A stretch of DNA of 64,000 nt from Ralstonia pickettii (GCF_001699815.1 NZ_MCGB01000020.1:1-64000), one strand, 5' to 3'. Positions 35,052 to 44,238 are shown, numbered from the stretch's first letter. Notes: a model not told the origin generated them from the sequence alone. Program-made: numbers and translations.

Positions 35052-35740
35052 ATCCCGTCGAGGTCACACAAGATCTGTCGATCGTCTCGCTGGTGCTGCA
35101 CGCCAGCCTCCTGGTCCAATTCGTCATGGGCCTGCTGCTGGTGATGTCGCTGTTCTCCTGGACGTACATCTTCCGCAAAGCCTTCGCCCTGCGCGCCGCG
35201 CGCAGCCAGACCGAATCGTTCGAGCGCGATTTCTGGGCTGGCGGCGACCTCCAGGCGCTGTATCAGAGCGCCGCCAACAACCGCCACACCACCGGCGCGC
35301 TTGAGCGCATCTTTGAAGCCGGCATGCGTGAATATTTGAAAGCGCGTGAGCTGCAGCGCGGCGGCGGCGATCCGAGTGCCATCCTCGATGCTTCCCGCCG
35401 TGCCATGCGTGCGGCTTACCAGCGTGAGATGGACTCGCTCGAATCGCACCTGCCATTCCTGGCGTCGGTCGGCTCGGTCAGTCCGTATATCGGCCTGTTC
35501 GGCACGGTCTGGGGGATCATGAACGCCTTCCGCGGCCTGTCCAACGTGCAGCAGGCGACGCTGTCGGCGGTGGCGCCCGGTATTGCCGAAGCGCTGGTCG
35601 CCACGGCCATCGGTCTGTTTGCGGCCATTCCGGCGGTGATCGCCTATAACCGCTACGCCACCGAAATGGACCGCCTGGCCAACCGGTTCGAGAGCTTCAT
35701 GGAAGAGTTCTCGAACATCCTCCAGCGCCAGACGCGCTAA
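35048..35740 (+). CDS. tolQ: Tol-Pal system protein TolQ
   Basis: A 230-aa inner-membrane protein with three transmembrane helices at about 16-38, 136-160 and 178-200 and a cytoplasmic loop after the first. The second and third helices hold the family motif (VGSVSPYIGLFGTVWGIM, then APGIAEALVATAIGL). TolQ forms the pentameric stator that, with TolR, uses the proton gradient to energise TolA during cell constriction. Confidence 0.97.
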   Translation: MNPVEVTQDLSIVSLVLHASLLVQFVMGLLLVMSLFSWTYIFRKAFALRAARSQTESFERDFWAGGDLQALYQSAANNRHTTGALERIFEAGMREYLKARELQRGGGDPSAILDASRRAMRAAYQREMDSLESHLPFLASVGSVSPYIGLFGTVWGIMNAFRGLSNVQQATLSAVAPGIAEALVATAIGLFAAIPAVIAYNRYATEMDRLANRFESFMEEFSNILQRQTR

Positions 35741-35752
35741 GGAGTCGCGCTC

Positions 35753-36187
35753 ATGGCTACCATCCAGCGAACGCGCCGCGCCCGACGGGCCAAGGCTGAC
35801 ATCAACGTTGTTCCGTACATCGACGTGATGCTGGTGCTGCTGGTCATCTTCATGGTGGCGGCACCCGTCGTGAACCCGGGCGTGGTCAATCTGCCCTCGG
35901 TGGCCAACGCCACGCCGCAGCAGACCCAGCCGCCCATCGTCGTGACGATCAAGGGCGACGGCACGATCCTTGCTCGCATCAAGACCGGTTCGGGAGCAAC
36001 CGAGCAGAAGCTCGCCAACAACAACGAGCTGCGCGCATTTGTGAAGCAGCGCACTGACGAAAATCCTGATCAGCCCGTCGTGATTGCCGCCGACAAGTCG
36101 GTCCAGTATGACCGCGTGCTGACCGTGATGAGCGTGCTCAAGGGCGATGGCGTGAAGCGCGTCGGCCTGATGGTGAAATCGTCATGA
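35753..36187 (+). CDS. tolR: Tol-Pal system protein TolR
   Basis: A 144-aa ExbD/TolR protein with one N-terminal transmembrane helix. ADINVVPYIDVMLVLLVIFMV contains the proton-carrying Asp, and a periplasmic domain follows that binds peptidoglycan in active complexes. GGAG precedes the ATG. The stop is embedded in an ATGA that opens an 11-codon frame leading to tolA. Confidence 0.97.
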   Translation: MATIQRTRRARRAKADINVVPYIDVMLVLLVIFMVAAPVVNPGVVNLPSVANATPQQTQPPIVVTIKGDGTILARIKTGSGATEQKLANNNELRAFVKQRTDENPDQPVVIAADKSVQYDRVLTVMSVLKGDGVKRVGLMVKSS

Positions 36188-36219
36188 GCACGCTGAAGAA
36201 TCCGGGCGAGGCAACCTGA
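36184..36219 (+). CDS. Eleven-codon ORF bridging tolR and tolA
   Basis: ATG at 36184 overlaps the tolR stop as ATGA and reads MSTLKNPGEAT before a stop 5 nt upstream of the tolA ATG. It would allow ribosomes ending tolR to restart and be delivered to tolA, whose own SD (GAGG) is 13 nt away and poorly spaced. It may be a coupling device, not a functional peptide, or chance. Confidence 0.3.
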   Translation: MSTLKNPGEAT

Positions 36220-36224
36220 ACGTC

Positions 36225-37253
36225 ATGGCTACGACGTCGTTGCACCGTTACGAGCCTGTTCGCGAGCGCGGCACGCTGCGCGCATTCGGGCTGGCGGTCC
36301 TGACACACGTTCTGCTGATCATCTTTCTGTACTTTGGCGTGCAGTGGCAGAGCAGCACCCCGCGCGGCGAGGAAGCCGAACTGTGGGACGAGGCGGCGGT
36401 TCAGCAGGCCGTGCAGCAGGCCGCGCCGGTGCCCGAGGTCAAGCCCGAACCGGTGATCAAGGCACCGCCGGCCAAGGTGGAAGAGGAAGCCGATATCGCG
36501 CTGGAGCAGCAGAAGCGTAAGCGCGAGCAGGAAGCTGCCGCCGCCCGTGAGGCCGAACTCGTCCGCCGCGCCGCCGAAGAACGCGCCGAAGCCCAGCGTC
36601 AAGCCCGTCTGAAGGAAGAGCAGCAGGTGCGTCAGGCGGAACTCCAACGCAAGGCCTTGGCAGAACATCAGGCCAAGGAAAAGGCCGCTGAGAAGGCTGC
36701 CGCGGACGCAGCGCAGGCCCGCAAGAATGCACAGCTGCAAGCCCAGGCCGAAGCGAAGGCGAAGGCGGAAGCCGATGCGAAGCAGAAGGAATTGAAGGCC
36801 AAGGTCGCCGCAGAAGCCAAAGCCAAGGCCGACGCCGAGCATAAGGCGAATGAGTCGCGCGCCAATGCACAACGCCAGGCGCAGTTGGACCGTCTGCGTG
36901 CGATGGCGGGTGCGGGTGCGACGGGCACGGTGGCGGGCTCCGGCGGCGGTGTCGGCAATGCCCAAGGCACGGGCGGTACGGCGTCGGCAGGGTATGCCGA
37001 GCGCGTACGGGCCAAGGTCAAGCCGAACATCCTGTTCGATCCTTCGGCCGTCAATGGCAACCCGTCGGCAGTGGTGTCGGTGCAGATGGCGCCGGACGGT
37101 TCGATCCTGTCCAAGCGCCTGACGAAATCGAGCGGCAATGGCGCCTATGACGAAGCGGTGATGCGTGCGGTCGAGCGCTCCGACCCGCTGCCACGCGATA
37201 CCAACGGCAAAGCGCCGTCGAGCGTCATCCTGACGTTCCGGCCGAAGGAATAA
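36225..37253 (+). CDS. tolA: Cell envelope integrity protein TolA
   Basis: A 342-aa TolA with a single transmembrane helix at about 23-40 and a long Ala/Lys/Glu/Gln-rich coiled-coil rod (about 80-220) spanning the periplasm. A Gly-rich hinge (about 225-255) precedes the C-terminal TonB-like domain (about 258-342, ending SSVILTFRPKE) that contacts Pal and TolB. The rod is built of AEAKAKAEADAKQKE-like repeats. The domain order and length are normal for betaproteobacteria. Confidence 0.96.
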   Translation: MATTSLHRYEPVRERGTLRAFGLAVLTHVLLIIFLYFGVQWQSSTPRGEEAELWDEAAVQQAVQQAAPVPEVKPEPVIKAPPAKVEEEADIALEQQKRKREQEAAAAREAELVRRAAEERAEAQRQARLKEEQQVRQAELQRKALAEHQAKEKAAEKAAADAAQARKNAQLQAQAEAKAKAEADAKQKELKAKVAAEAKAKADAEHKANESRANAQRQAQLDRLRAMAGAGATGTVAGSGGGVGNAQGTGGTASAGYAERVRAKVKPNILFDPSAVNGNPSAVVSVQMAPDGSILSKRLTKSSGNGAYDEAVMRAVERSDPLPRDTNGKAPSSVILTFRPKE

Positions 37254-37325
37254 CGGGTTGGCGCTCCTCAAAGTGGCGCTGGCCGGCGTACTCAGATTCC
37301 GGATTTGACAGTAGGGAAGATGAAC

Positions 37326-38624
37326 ATGATGCGAACGATGTGGATCCCGATGTTCCGACGCGCTGCGCAGGCACTGCTGCTGACCGCAGCGTGCGCCGGC
37401 GTGGCCCATGCCCAGCTCAATGTGGAGATCTCGGGCGTCGGCGCCAGCCAGTACCCGATCGCGATCGCCAACTTCCAGGGCGAGGCGCAGGCCCCGCAAA
37501 ACCTCTCGGCCATCGTCCGGGCAGACCTGGTGCGCAGCGGCCGCTTCTCGAACGTCGATGTTGCGGGCGCCGTGGTACCGGAGAGCCCCGCACCTGACCT
37601 GGGTGCCTGGAAAGCCAAGGGCGCCGCAGCATTCGTGGGCGGCACCGTGACCCGTAACGGCGACCGCTACGAAATCCGCTTCCGCCTGTACGACACCGCC
37701 AAGGGCGAAAGCCTGGGCGGTCTGTCGCTTACGCGCGGCCCCGGCCAACTGCGCCTGGCCGCACACGAAATTGCCGATTACATCTACCAGAAGCTGATTG
37801 GCGAGCGCGGTGTTTTTGCAACGCGCCTGTCGTACGTGTCCAAGGTCGGCCGCCGCTTCCAGCTGCAGATTTCCGACTCGGACGGCGCCAACCCGCAGAT
37901 CGCATTGACGAGCAACGAGCCGATCATCTCGCCGGCGTGGTCGCCGGATGGCACCAAGGTCGCGTATGTGTCGTTCGAGAGCAAGAAGCCGGTGGTGTAT
38001 GTGCACGACCTGGTGGCAGGCCGCCGCACGGTCATCTCGAACCAGAAGGGCAACAACTCTGCGCCGGCCTGGTCGCCGGACGGCCGTCATGTGGCGGTGT
38101 CGCTCTCGCGCGATGGCAATACGCAGGTCTACCTGGTCAACGCCGATGGCTCGGGCCTGCGCCGCCTGAGCCGCAGCAGCGCGATCGATACCGAGCCGTC
38201 GTTCTCGCCGGATGGCCGCTCCATCTACTTCACCAGCGACCGCGGTGGCGCACCGCAGATCTATCGCATGTCGGTTGACGGCGAAGAGGCGGGCGGTGCG
38301 CAACGCGTGACGTTCAAGGGCAACTACAACACGAGCCCGCGCGTGTCGCCAGACGGCAAGCTGCTGGCGTACATTTCGCGCGTGGGCGGTGCCTTCCGCC
38401 TGTACACGCAGGATTTGTCGAATGGCGATGTGAACGCGTTGACGGACACCTCTAACGATGAATCGCCGAGCTTTGCGGCCAACGGCAAGTTCATCCTGTA
38501 TGCCACGCGCGTTGGCGGCAAATCGGTGTTGGCCGCTGTGTCCACCGACGGCCGTACGCGTCAGGTTCTTTCCCTCCAGGCCGGCGAAGTTCGTGAGCCG
38601 GCGTGGGGTCCTTTCATGCAATAA
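37326..38624 (+). CDS. tolB: Tol-Pal system beta-propeller protein TolB
   Basis: A 432-aa periplasmic protein. Its signal peptide ends in VAHA, then comes an N-terminal alpha/beta domain ([20 protein letters not shown]). A six-bladed propeller from about residue 190 carries repeated blades with the S-P-D-G motif ([39 protein letters not shown]). It binds Pal and TolA. Of the three clustered ATGs, 37326 is best spaced from AGGGA. Confidence 0.96.
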   Translation: MMRTMWIPMFRRAAQALLLTAACAGVAHAQLNVEISGVGASQYPIAIANFQGEAQAPQNLSAIVRADLVRSGRFSNVDVAGAVVPESPAPDLGAWKAKGAAAFVGGTVTRNGDRYEIRFRLYDTAKGESLGGLSLTRGPGQLRLAAHEIADYIYQKLIGERGVFATRLSYVSKVGRRFQLQISDSDGANPQIALTSNEPIISPAWSPDGTKVAYVSFESKKPVVYVHDLVAGRRTVISNQKGNNSAPAWSPDGRHVAVSLSRDGNTQVYLVNADGSGLRRLSRSSAIDTEPSFSPDGRSIYFTSDRGGAPQIYRMSVDGEEAGGAQRVTFKGNYNTSPRVSPDGKLLAYISRVGGAFRLYTQDLSNGDVNALTDTSNDESPSFAANGKFILYATRVGGKSVLAAVSTDGRTRQVLSLQAGEVREPAWGPFMQ

Positions 38625-38653
38625 CGAAGCTGTTCCAACAGGAGAAATCGGAC

Positions 38654-39175
38654 ATGTCGAAGTCCCAAACCATGATCAAACTTGCAGCCATTGCCGCGCT
38701 GCTGGCCCTGGGCGCTTGCAGCTCGGGCGTGAAGCTCGATGACACCGCCAAGAACGGGACGGGCGGTGCCGCTGGCACGGGCGCTGACGCCCGCACGGTG
38801 ACCCCGGTGGACGTGGGCCGCGACGAGCTGACCGACCCGAACAGCCCGCTGGCCAAGCGCAGCATCTACTTCGATTTCGACAGCTACTCGGTCAAGTCGG
38901 AGTACCAAGGCCTGCTGGGTCAGCACTCGCGCTACCTGCAATCGCACAACCAGCGCAAGGTCCTGATCCAGGGCAACACCGACGAGCGCGGCACGAGCGA
39001 ATACAACCTCGCACTGGGCCAGAAGCGTGCCGAGGCCGTGCGTCGCGCCCTGTCGTCGATGGGCGTGCCTGACAGCCAGATGGAAGCCGTGAGCCTGGGT
39101 AAGGAAAAGCCGCAAGCGACCGGCCACGACGAAGACTCGTGGGCACAGAACCGCCGCGCCGACATCGTCTACTAA
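38654..39175 (+). CDS. pal: Peptidoglycan-associated lipoprotein Pal
   Basis: A 173-aa outer-membrane lipoprotein. The lipobox LALGAC places the lipidated Cys at 22. A flexible Gly/Ala spacer follows, then the OmpA-like peptidoglycan-binding domain (IYFDFDSYSV, then GNTDERGTSEYNLALGQKRA with the DAP-binding Asp and Arg). GGAGAAA precedes the ATG. It tethers the outer membrane to the wall behind the division septum. Confidence 0.97.
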   Translation: MSKSQTMIKLAAIAALLALGACSSGVKLDDTAKNGTGGAAGTGADARTVTPVDVGRDELTDPNSPLAKRSIYFDFDSYSVKSEYQGLLGQHSRYLQSHNQRKVLIQGNTDERGTSEYNLALGQKRAEAVRRALSSMGVPDSQMEAVSLGKEKPQATGHDEDSWAQNRRADIVY

Positions 39176-39243
39176 TCGGTATGGTTTGAAGTGGAACGCG
39201 CCGGCTGCGAGGTTGCGGCCGGCGTTCTTACGTTGGCAATCAC

Positions 39244-40029
39244 ATGAATACGATGATGAAACAGCGCGCTTATGGGGCCATGCGTCGGGCCATCCTGATG
39301 GCGACGCTCGTCGCGGGTGGCGCCCTCACCGTGGCCGGCCCGGCGGCAGCGGGGGTGTTTGACGACGATGAGGCGCGCCGCGCCATCATCGACATGCGCG
39401 ACAAGTTCAACAACTTCCAGTCGACGGCGGCCCAGCGCATCGATCAGAACAGCAAGAACCTGATCGACGCGCAAAACCAGATCGAGACACTCAAATCCGA
39501 AGTGGCGCGCCTGCGCGGGCAGAACGAAGTCCTGCAGAACAGCGTCGATACGCTGACCAAGCAGCAAAAGGATTACTACGCCGACCTCGATGCGCGCCTG
39601 AAGAAGTTCGAGCCGCAGCAAGCGACGGTGGACGGTCGCGAAGGGATGGTCCAGCCGAACGAGAAGCCGGAATACGACGCTGCGCTCAAGGCGTTCCAGG
39701 GCGGGGACTTCAAGGGCGCGGGCAACCAGTTCTCGGCGTTCGTGAAGAAGTATCCGCAAAGCCCGTATCTGCCGCTGGCGCAATTCTGGCTGGGCAACGC
39801 GCTCTATGCGCAGCGCGACTACAAGGGCTCGAGCTACGTGCTGGAGAACATGGCGCGCAGCAATCCGCAGCATCCGAAGGCGCCCGATGCCCTGCTGCAG
39901 GTGGCGACCAACCAGGGCGAGTCTGGCCAGAAGGCGGCCGCACGCAAGACGCTGGAATCGGTGGTCTCGCAGTATCCCGGCACCGAGCAGGCTAAGACCG
40001 CGCAAAGCCGTCTGAAGTCGATGCGCTGA
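39244..40029 (+). CDS. cpoB: Cell division coordinator CpoB (YbgF)
   Basis: A 261-aa periplasmic protein with a signal peptide ending around AAAG (residue 36) and a trimerising coiled coil (about 50-110, NLIDAQNQIETLKSEVARLR). A TPR domain follows from about 138 (YDAALKAFQGGDFKGAGNQFSAFVKKYP and repeats). CpoB couples peptidoglycan synthesis by PBP1B with Tol-driven constriction. It is the last gene of the tol operon and is followed by a terminator. Confidence 0.95.
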   Translation: MNTMMKQRAYGAMRRAILMATLVAGGALTVAGPAAAGVFDDDEARRAIIDMRDKFNNFQSTAAQRIDQNSKNLIDAQNQIETLKSEVARLRGQNEVLQNSVDTLTKQQKDYYADLDARLKKFEPQQATVDGREGMVQPNEKPEYDAALKAFQGGDFKGAGNQFSAFVKKYPQSPYLPLAQFWLGNALYAQRDYKGSSYVLENMARSNPQHPKAPDALLQVATNQGESGQKAAARKTLESVVSQYPGTEQAKTAQSRLKSMR

Positions 40030-40056
40030 TCGGCAGGCCGCTCGGCATGTGAACGA

Positions 40057-40091
40057 ACGCCCGCCCGTGGCTGCACCGGCGGGCGTTTTTT
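40057..40091 (+). terminator. Rho-independent terminator of the tol-pal operon
   Basis: ACGCCCGCC, a 12-nt loop, GGCGGGCGT and six T residues, 27 nt after the cpoB stop. Confidence 0.9.
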
Positions 40092-40108
40092 CATGGACCG
40101 CTGAATAG

Positions 40109-40156
40109 CGGGCATATGCCCGGTTGGGCGCGGGCAGGGCGGCGGCACGCTAAAAT
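40109..40156 (+). promoter_or_regulatory. queC promoter region with 14-bp palindrome
   Basis: A TAAAAT -10 (40151-40156) lies 37 nt before the queC ATG. Upstream is a perfect palindrome CGGGCATATGCCCG (40109-40122), centred about 48 bp before the expected start. No preQ1 riboswitch features are recognisable in the short leader. Confidence 0.4.
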
Positions 40157-40192
40157 GAGGGCCTTCCCGATTTGCTTTGCAAGGCTTCGCCC

Positions 40193-40867
40193 ATGAAAAA
40201 ACGCGCCATCGTCCTGCTTTCAGGCGGCCTGGACTCTGCCACCGTGCTTGCCATGGCCAATGCCGACGGCTTTGAGACTTACGCGCTGTCGATGCGCTAC
40301 GGCCAGCGCCATTCGTCCGAGTTGGAAGCAGCCAAGAAAGTGGCGGCGGCGCTCGGCGCAGTGCGCCATGAAATCGTCGATCTGGACTTGCGCAAGTTCG
40401 GGGGCTCCGCGTTGACGGACGATGCGCTCGATGTACCGACCGACGGTGTGCAATCGGGCATCCCGATCACGTATGTGCCGGCACGCAACACGATCATGCT
40501 GTCGCTGGCGCTTGGCTGGGCCGAGGCGGTTGGCGCACGCGACCTGTTCTTCGGCGCGAATGCCGTGGACTACTCCGGCTATCCGGATTGCCGTCCCGAA
40601 TACGTTGCCGCGTACGAAACGCTGGCCAACCTGGCGACGAAGGCCGGCGTGGAAGGCGAGCGCATCCGCGTGAACGCACCCATCATCAACATGACCAAGG
40701 CGGAGATCATCCAGGCCGGTGTGCGGCTGGGCGTGGACTACGGCCTGACCGTGTCGTGCTACAAGGCCGACGACGCCGGCCGCGCTTGCGGCGTGTGCGA
40801 TTCGTGCCGCATCCGCAAGGCCGGCTTTGAAGCCGCGGGCGTGCCCGACCCCACCCGCTACGTCTGA
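40193..40867 (+). CDS. queC: 7-cyano-7-deazaguanine synthase QueC
   Basis: A 224-aa ATP-dependent enzyme that converts carboxy-deazaguanine to preQ0 in queuosine synthesis. The PP-loop [12 protein letters not shown] is at about 8-19. The C-terminal zinc site [17 protein letters not shown] has all four cysteines. The longer frame upstream would add seven residues without an [14 protein letters not shown] is the family start. The yeeE-type gene follows after 6 nt. Confidence 0.97.
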   Translation: MKKRAIVLLSGGLDSATVLAMANADGFETYALSMRYGQRHSSELEAAKKVAAALGAVRHEIVDLDLRKFGGSALTDDALDVPTDGVQSGIPITYVPARNTIMLSLALGWAEAVGARDLFFGANAVDYSGYPDCRPEYVAAYETLANLATKAGVEGERIRVNAPIINMTKAEIIQAGVRLGVDYGLTVSCYKADDAGRACGVCDSCRIRKAGFEAAGVPDPTRYV

Positions 40868-40873
40868 GGCACC

Positions 40874-41989
40874 ATGCCCGATATCGATCTCAACGTGTTG
40901 TCCCACACAGTGCTGTGGGGCACGTTTGCGCTGACGTTCGTGTTTGGCGCGATCCTTCAGCGCACGCACTTCTGCACCATGGGCGCGGTGTCCGATGTCG
41001 TCAACATCGGCGACTGGAACCGGCTGCGCATGTGGGCGCTGGCCATCGGCGTGGCCATGATCGGCACGGGATGCCTGAGCTGGCTTGGCCTGATCGATAC
41101 GAGCAAGACGATCTACACGGCGAGCAAGCTGCTGTGGCTGTCGTCGCTGGTGGGCGGGCTGTTGTTCGGCTTCGGCATGGTGCTGGGCTCGGGGTGCGGC
41201 AGCAAGACGCTGGTGCGCATCGGCGGCGGCAATCTCAAGTCGGTCGTGGTGTTCGTGTTCCTGGGGCTGGCGGCGTACATGACGCTCAAGGGCGTGTTTG
41301 GGGTGGTGCGTGTGGCGACGGTGGACAGCGTAGCCGTTGCGTTGCCGACGTCGCAGGATCTGCCGAGCGTGCTGGGCCACGCGTTCTCCACCGATGCGCG
41401 CGTGCTGCGTCTCGTGCTGGCGCTGGGGATCGGCGGGGCGCTGTCGCTGTGGGCGCTGCTGGGGCGCGATTTCCGCACGGGCGACAACCTGCTGGGCGGC
41501 ATCGGCGTCGGGCTCATCATCGTCGGCATGTGGTACGTATCGGGGCATCTCGGTTACGTGCAGGAAGATCCGAACACGCTGCAGGAAGCGTTTGTGGCGA
41601 CCAACAGCGGGCGCATGGAGGCGCTGAGCTTCGTGGCCCCGGTGTCGTATACGCTGGAGTGGCTGATGTTCTTCAGTGATACATCGAAGGTACTGACGGT
41701 CGGCATTGTGAGCGTGCTTGGCGTGATTGCAGGCTCGGCAGCGGTGGCGCTGGCCACGCGCACGTTCCGCTGGGAGGGCTTTGCCAATGCCGAGGACACG
41801 GGCAACCACATCATTGGCGGCATCCTGATGGGCATTGGGGGCGTCACGGCGCTCGGTTGCACGATCGGGCAGGGGCTGTCGGGCGTGTCGACGCTGGCGA
41901 TCGGTTCGTTCATCGCGCTGGCCGGCATCGTGATCGGTGCGGTGCTGGCGTTCCGCTACCAGATGTGGCGAATGGAGCAGCTCGTTTGA
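40874..41989 (+). CDS. YeeE/YedE family sulfur transporter
   Basis: A 371-aa polytopic membrane protein of the YeeE/YedE family, whose structurally studied member imports thiosulfate through a line of cysteines. Those are present here: THFCTMGAVSD (about residue 34), GSGCGSKTL (about 108) and ALGCTIGQGLSG (about 331), in two inverted halves. It is coupled to queC by spacing only. The substrate, thiosulfate or another sulfur species, is inferred. Confidence 0.85.
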   Translation: MPDIDLNVLSHTVLWGTFALTFVFGAILQRTHFCTMGAVSDVVNIGDWNRLRMWALAIGVAMIGTGCLSWLGLIDTSKTIYTASKLLWLSSLVGGLLFGFGMVLGSGCGSKTLVRIGGGNLKSVVVFVFLGLAAYMTLKGVFGVVRVATVDSVAVALPTSQDLPSVLGHAFSTDARVLRLVLALGIGGALSLWALLGRDFRTGDNLLGGIGVGLIIVGMWYVSGHLGYVQEDPNTLQEAFVATNSGRMEALSFVAPVSYTLEWLMFFSDTSKVLTVGIVSVLGVIAGSAAVALATRTFRWEGFANAEDTGNHIIGGILMGIGGVTALGCTIGQGLSGVSTLAIGSFIALAGIVIGAVLAFRYQMWRMEQLV

Positions 41990-42000
41990 TCTGGTGAGCG

Positions 42001-42030
42001 TTGACAGAATCGCAGATATCTTCCTATAAT
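42001..42030 (+). promoter_or_regulatory. Perfect-consensus sigma-70 promoter of tRNA-Lys
   Basis: TTGACA (42001-42006) and TATAAT (42025-42030), 18 bp apart, match both consensus boxes exactly. The expected start is about 5 nt before the mature tRNA. Confidence 0.9.
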
Positions 42031-42041
42031 CGCGGTCTTTG

Positions 42042-42117
42042 GGGTCTTTAGCTCAGTCGGTAGAGCAGTAGACTTTTAATCTATTGGTCGCGGGTTCGAA
42101 TCCCGCAGGACCCACCA
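42042..42117 (+). tRNA. tRNA-Lys (anticodon TTT)
   Basis: A 76-nt cloverleaf with encoded CCA: acceptor GGGTCTT/AGGACCC, D-arm GCTC/GAGC, anticodon arm GTAGA-CTTTTAA-TCTAT with anticodon TTT, and T-arm GCGGGTTCGAATCCCGC. It reads AAA and AAG. Confidence 0.97.
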
Positions 42118-42126
42118 AAATTCGCA

Positions 42127-42158
42127 GGGCTGACAGGCAACTGTCGGCCCTTTTTGTT
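42127..42158 (+). terminator. Rho-independent terminator of tRNA-Lys
   Basis: GGGCTGACAG, GCAA loop, CTGTCGGCCC and TTTTTGTTT, starting 10 nt after the tRNA. Confidence 0.9.
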
Positions 42159-42356
42159 TGGCCGTGCTCCGCACGATTGCCGTCTCCTTCCGCTTTTGGT
42201 GGCCGGGCTTTTCACATCGACAGCGCGGTGTGCCTTCCCGATAGCGCCATCGCACTGACCGCCGCCGATCAAATGGCCGACGGGTCGCATCGGCTACCGC
42301 CGCTAGGGATTTCCTCTATAGCGCTCAGGATCTGCAGCCACCAACATAGCTCCAAT

Positions 42357-42370
42357 TGGAACCGGTTCCA
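42357..42370 (+). promoter_or_regulatory. PtxS-like operator before kguE
   Basis: TGGAACCGGTTCCA is a perfect 14-bp palindrome with the central CG typical of LacI/GalR operators. The operator known for Pseudomonas PtxS, as I recall it, is TGAAACCGGTTTCA, which differs only at one symmetric pair. It lies 20 bp before the kguE start, where bound repressor would block transcription of the operon that ends in ptxS. Confidence 0.7.
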
Positions 42371-42389
42371 TAACGGAAAAAGCGCACAC

Positions 42390-43160
42390 ATGGCAGATAT
42401 CGTGATCGTGGCGAGCGCGTTCGGCGCCGCTCAGGTGCGCGCGCAGGGGCATCACGCCTATGTTCCCCTGGCCGCGTCGGTCGGCGCAGCCGGCTTCGAG
42501 GTGCGGCGTGAATTGTTGCCCGCTGGGCTGGATGGCACGGTATCGGCTGACTTACTGACTGCATTGGGCCGCCTGATGGCAGCGCATGGTCTGTGGGCGG
42601 TCTATTCCACGCCGGCCGCGCTGTACACGGACGTCGGCGCTCTGGACACGGTCGCTGTCCGAGGTGCGCTGGTTGAAGCGCAAACCTTGGGTGCGCGCAT
42701 CGTGAAGTTCCAGCTTGGCGGCTTTGCCGGCGATGCGTCGGCGGAGTTGCTGGCCCGACTCCTGCGAGGCTGGCGCGCACGGGTGCTGGTCGAGAACGGT
42801 CAACAGGCGGTGGGCGGCTCCCTGGCGCAGTTCCGCAGTTTGTTCGACGCCTTGGAAAGGGCGGATGCGGCGGACATGCTGGGCATGACGTTCGACGTTG
42901 GTAACTGGGAATGGTCGGGCGAAGCGCCGCTGGCGTGCGCGCGGGCCCTGGCCCCGTACGTCGAATACATCCATTGCAAGAGCGTCGGGGGCGAGGGGGC
43001 ACGCCGCTTTGCGGTGGCGCCGGCTGGAAACGATACGCGGTTCTTGGCTGTGCTGGCGGCATTGCCGGGCGATGTCCCGCGCGGCATCGAATTTCCGTTC
43101 GACGCGGTCGATCCTGTCGCCGATGCCCATCAACACGTCATGTGGCTCAAGGCCGCCTGA
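42390..43160 (+). CDS. kguE: 2-ketogluconate epimerase-like TIM-barrel protein
   Basis: A 256-aa xylose-isomerase-like TIM-barrel protein. Segments FEVRRELLPAG, ARIVKFQLGG, VLVENGQQAVGG and GMTFDVGNWEWSG carry the Glu/Asp/His metal-binding positions of sugar isomerases and epimerases. It opens the kgu operon; its order with kguK, kguT and kguD matches the Pseudomonas 2-ketogluconate operon, where KguE is the putative epimerase. The exact reaction is not established. The ATG at 42390 is used; the frame extends upstream over the tRNA region, which is not coding. Confidence 0.78.
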   Translation: MADIVIVASAFGAAQVRAQGHHAYVPLAASVGAAGFEVRRELLPAGLDGTVSADLLTALGRLMAAHGLWAVYSTPAALYTDVGALDTVAVRGALVEAQTLGARIVKFQLGGFAGDASAELLARLLRGWRARVLVENGQQAVGGSLAQFRSLFDALERADAADMLGMTFDVGNWEWSGEAPLACARALAPYVEYIHCKSVGGEGARRFAVAPAGNDTRFLAVLAALPGDVPRGIEFPFDAVDPVADAHQHVMWLKAA

Positions 43161-43189
43161 CGGTGACGCGACATCGAAGGAGCTTACGC

Positions 43190-44179
43190 ATGTCACATAC
43201 GTTGGATGTCATCACCTACGGCGAAGCCATGGCGATGTTCGTGGCGACGGCGCCCGGGCCGCTCGCGCAGGCAACGCAGTTCACCAAGCGGATTGCGGGT
43301 GCCGATCTGAATGTGGCCATCGGCTTGAGTCGCCTCGGTTTTCGCGTCGGCTATGTGAGCCGGGTGGGGCAGGATTCGTTTGGCGAGTACGTGCTGGAAA
43401 CGCTGGCGCGCGAACGGATCGATGTCTCATGCGTGGCGGTGGACCCGCAATATCCGACTGGCTTCCAGCTGAAGTCGCGGGCCGACGACGGCAGTGACCC
43501 GCGTGTGGAGTACTTCCGCAAGGGCTCGGCCGCCAGCCGGCTCTCGTGCGACGACTATGTCGCCGACTACGTGCTTGGCGCACGCCATCTGCATCTGACG
43601 GGCGTGGCCCCCGCAATTTCAGCGTCGTCGTGTGAACTGGCGTTCCACCTTGCGCGAGAGATGCGTGCGGCCGGGGGTTCGATCTCCTTCGATCCGAACC
43701 TGCGCCCAACGCTGTGGCCGTCCGCCGCGGAGATGGTAAGCACGCTCAACGCGCTGGCGTCGCTTTCCGATTGGGTGCTGCCCGGCTTGGCCGAGGGGCA
43801 GCAACTGACCGGCTATGACACCCCGGCCGATATCGCGCGCTTCTATCTCGATCGAGGTGCGCGAGGTGTGGCCATCAAGCTGGGTGCAGCCGGTGCTTAT
43901 TACCGGACCGCCGACGGAGCAGAAGGCATCGCCGACGGCGTGCGTGTAGCGCGCGTCGTCGACACAGTGGGCGCGGGCGACGGCTTTGCAGTGGGCGTTG
44001 TCAGCGCGCTGCTTGAAGGGCTGTCGCCCGATCTGGCTGTTGCGCGCGGCAACCGTATTGGCGCACTGGCGATCCAGGTGATCGGAGATTCAGAAGGCCT
44101 GCCGACGCGCGCCGCGCTCGAGGTGCTTGAACAAACGGCCCGCATGGCATGCGAGCCGGAACCCATTTCCAACGTGTAA
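43190..44179 (+). CDS. kguK: 2-ketogluconokinase (PfkB family)
   Basis: A 329-aa PfkB sugar kinase. The first signature is GADLNVAIGLSRLG near residue 40 and the catalytic base Asp264 lies in DTVGAGDGFAVG. The FDPNLRPTLW block is typical of 2-keto-3-deoxygluconate and 2-ketogluconate kinases. By operon context it phosphorylates 2-ketogluconate at C6. GAAGGAG precedes the ATG. KDG kinase would be the alternative from sequence alone. Confidence 0.82.
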   Translation: MSHTLDVITYGEAMAMFVATAPGPLAQATQFTKRIAGADLNVAIGLSRLGFRVGYVSRVGQDSFGEYVLETLARERIDVSCVAVDPQYPTGFQLKSRADDGSDPRVEYFRKGSAASRLSCDDYVADYVLGARHLHLTGVAPAISASSCELAFHLAREMRAAGGSISFDPNLRPTLWPSAAEMVSTLNALASLSDWVLPGLAEGQQLTGYDTPADIARFYLDRGARGVAIKLGAAGAYYRTADGAEGIADGVRVARVVDTVGAGDGFAVGVVSALLEGLSPDLAVARGNRIGALAIQVIGDSEGLPTRAALEVLEQTARMACEPEPISNV

Positions 44180-44238
44180 CGCAGCGCTTCGACTGCCGCC
44201 CGTCACGGGCAACGCAAACCATCAAAGGAGACACGACC

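Noticed and set aside
36138-38621. An 827-codon open frame on the minus strand across tolA-tolB
   Set aside because: It is antisense to well-supported tol genes, His/Arg-rich with no family features, and is the usual effect of high GC on the opposite strand.
40157-40192. PreQ1 riboswitch before queC
   Set aside because: The leader is under 40 nt and lacks the conserved A-rich tail and loop pattern.
40220-41809. A 529-codon minus-strand frame opposite queC and the YeeE-type gene
   Set aside because: It is antisense to genes with clear motifs, with low-complexity His/Arg content.
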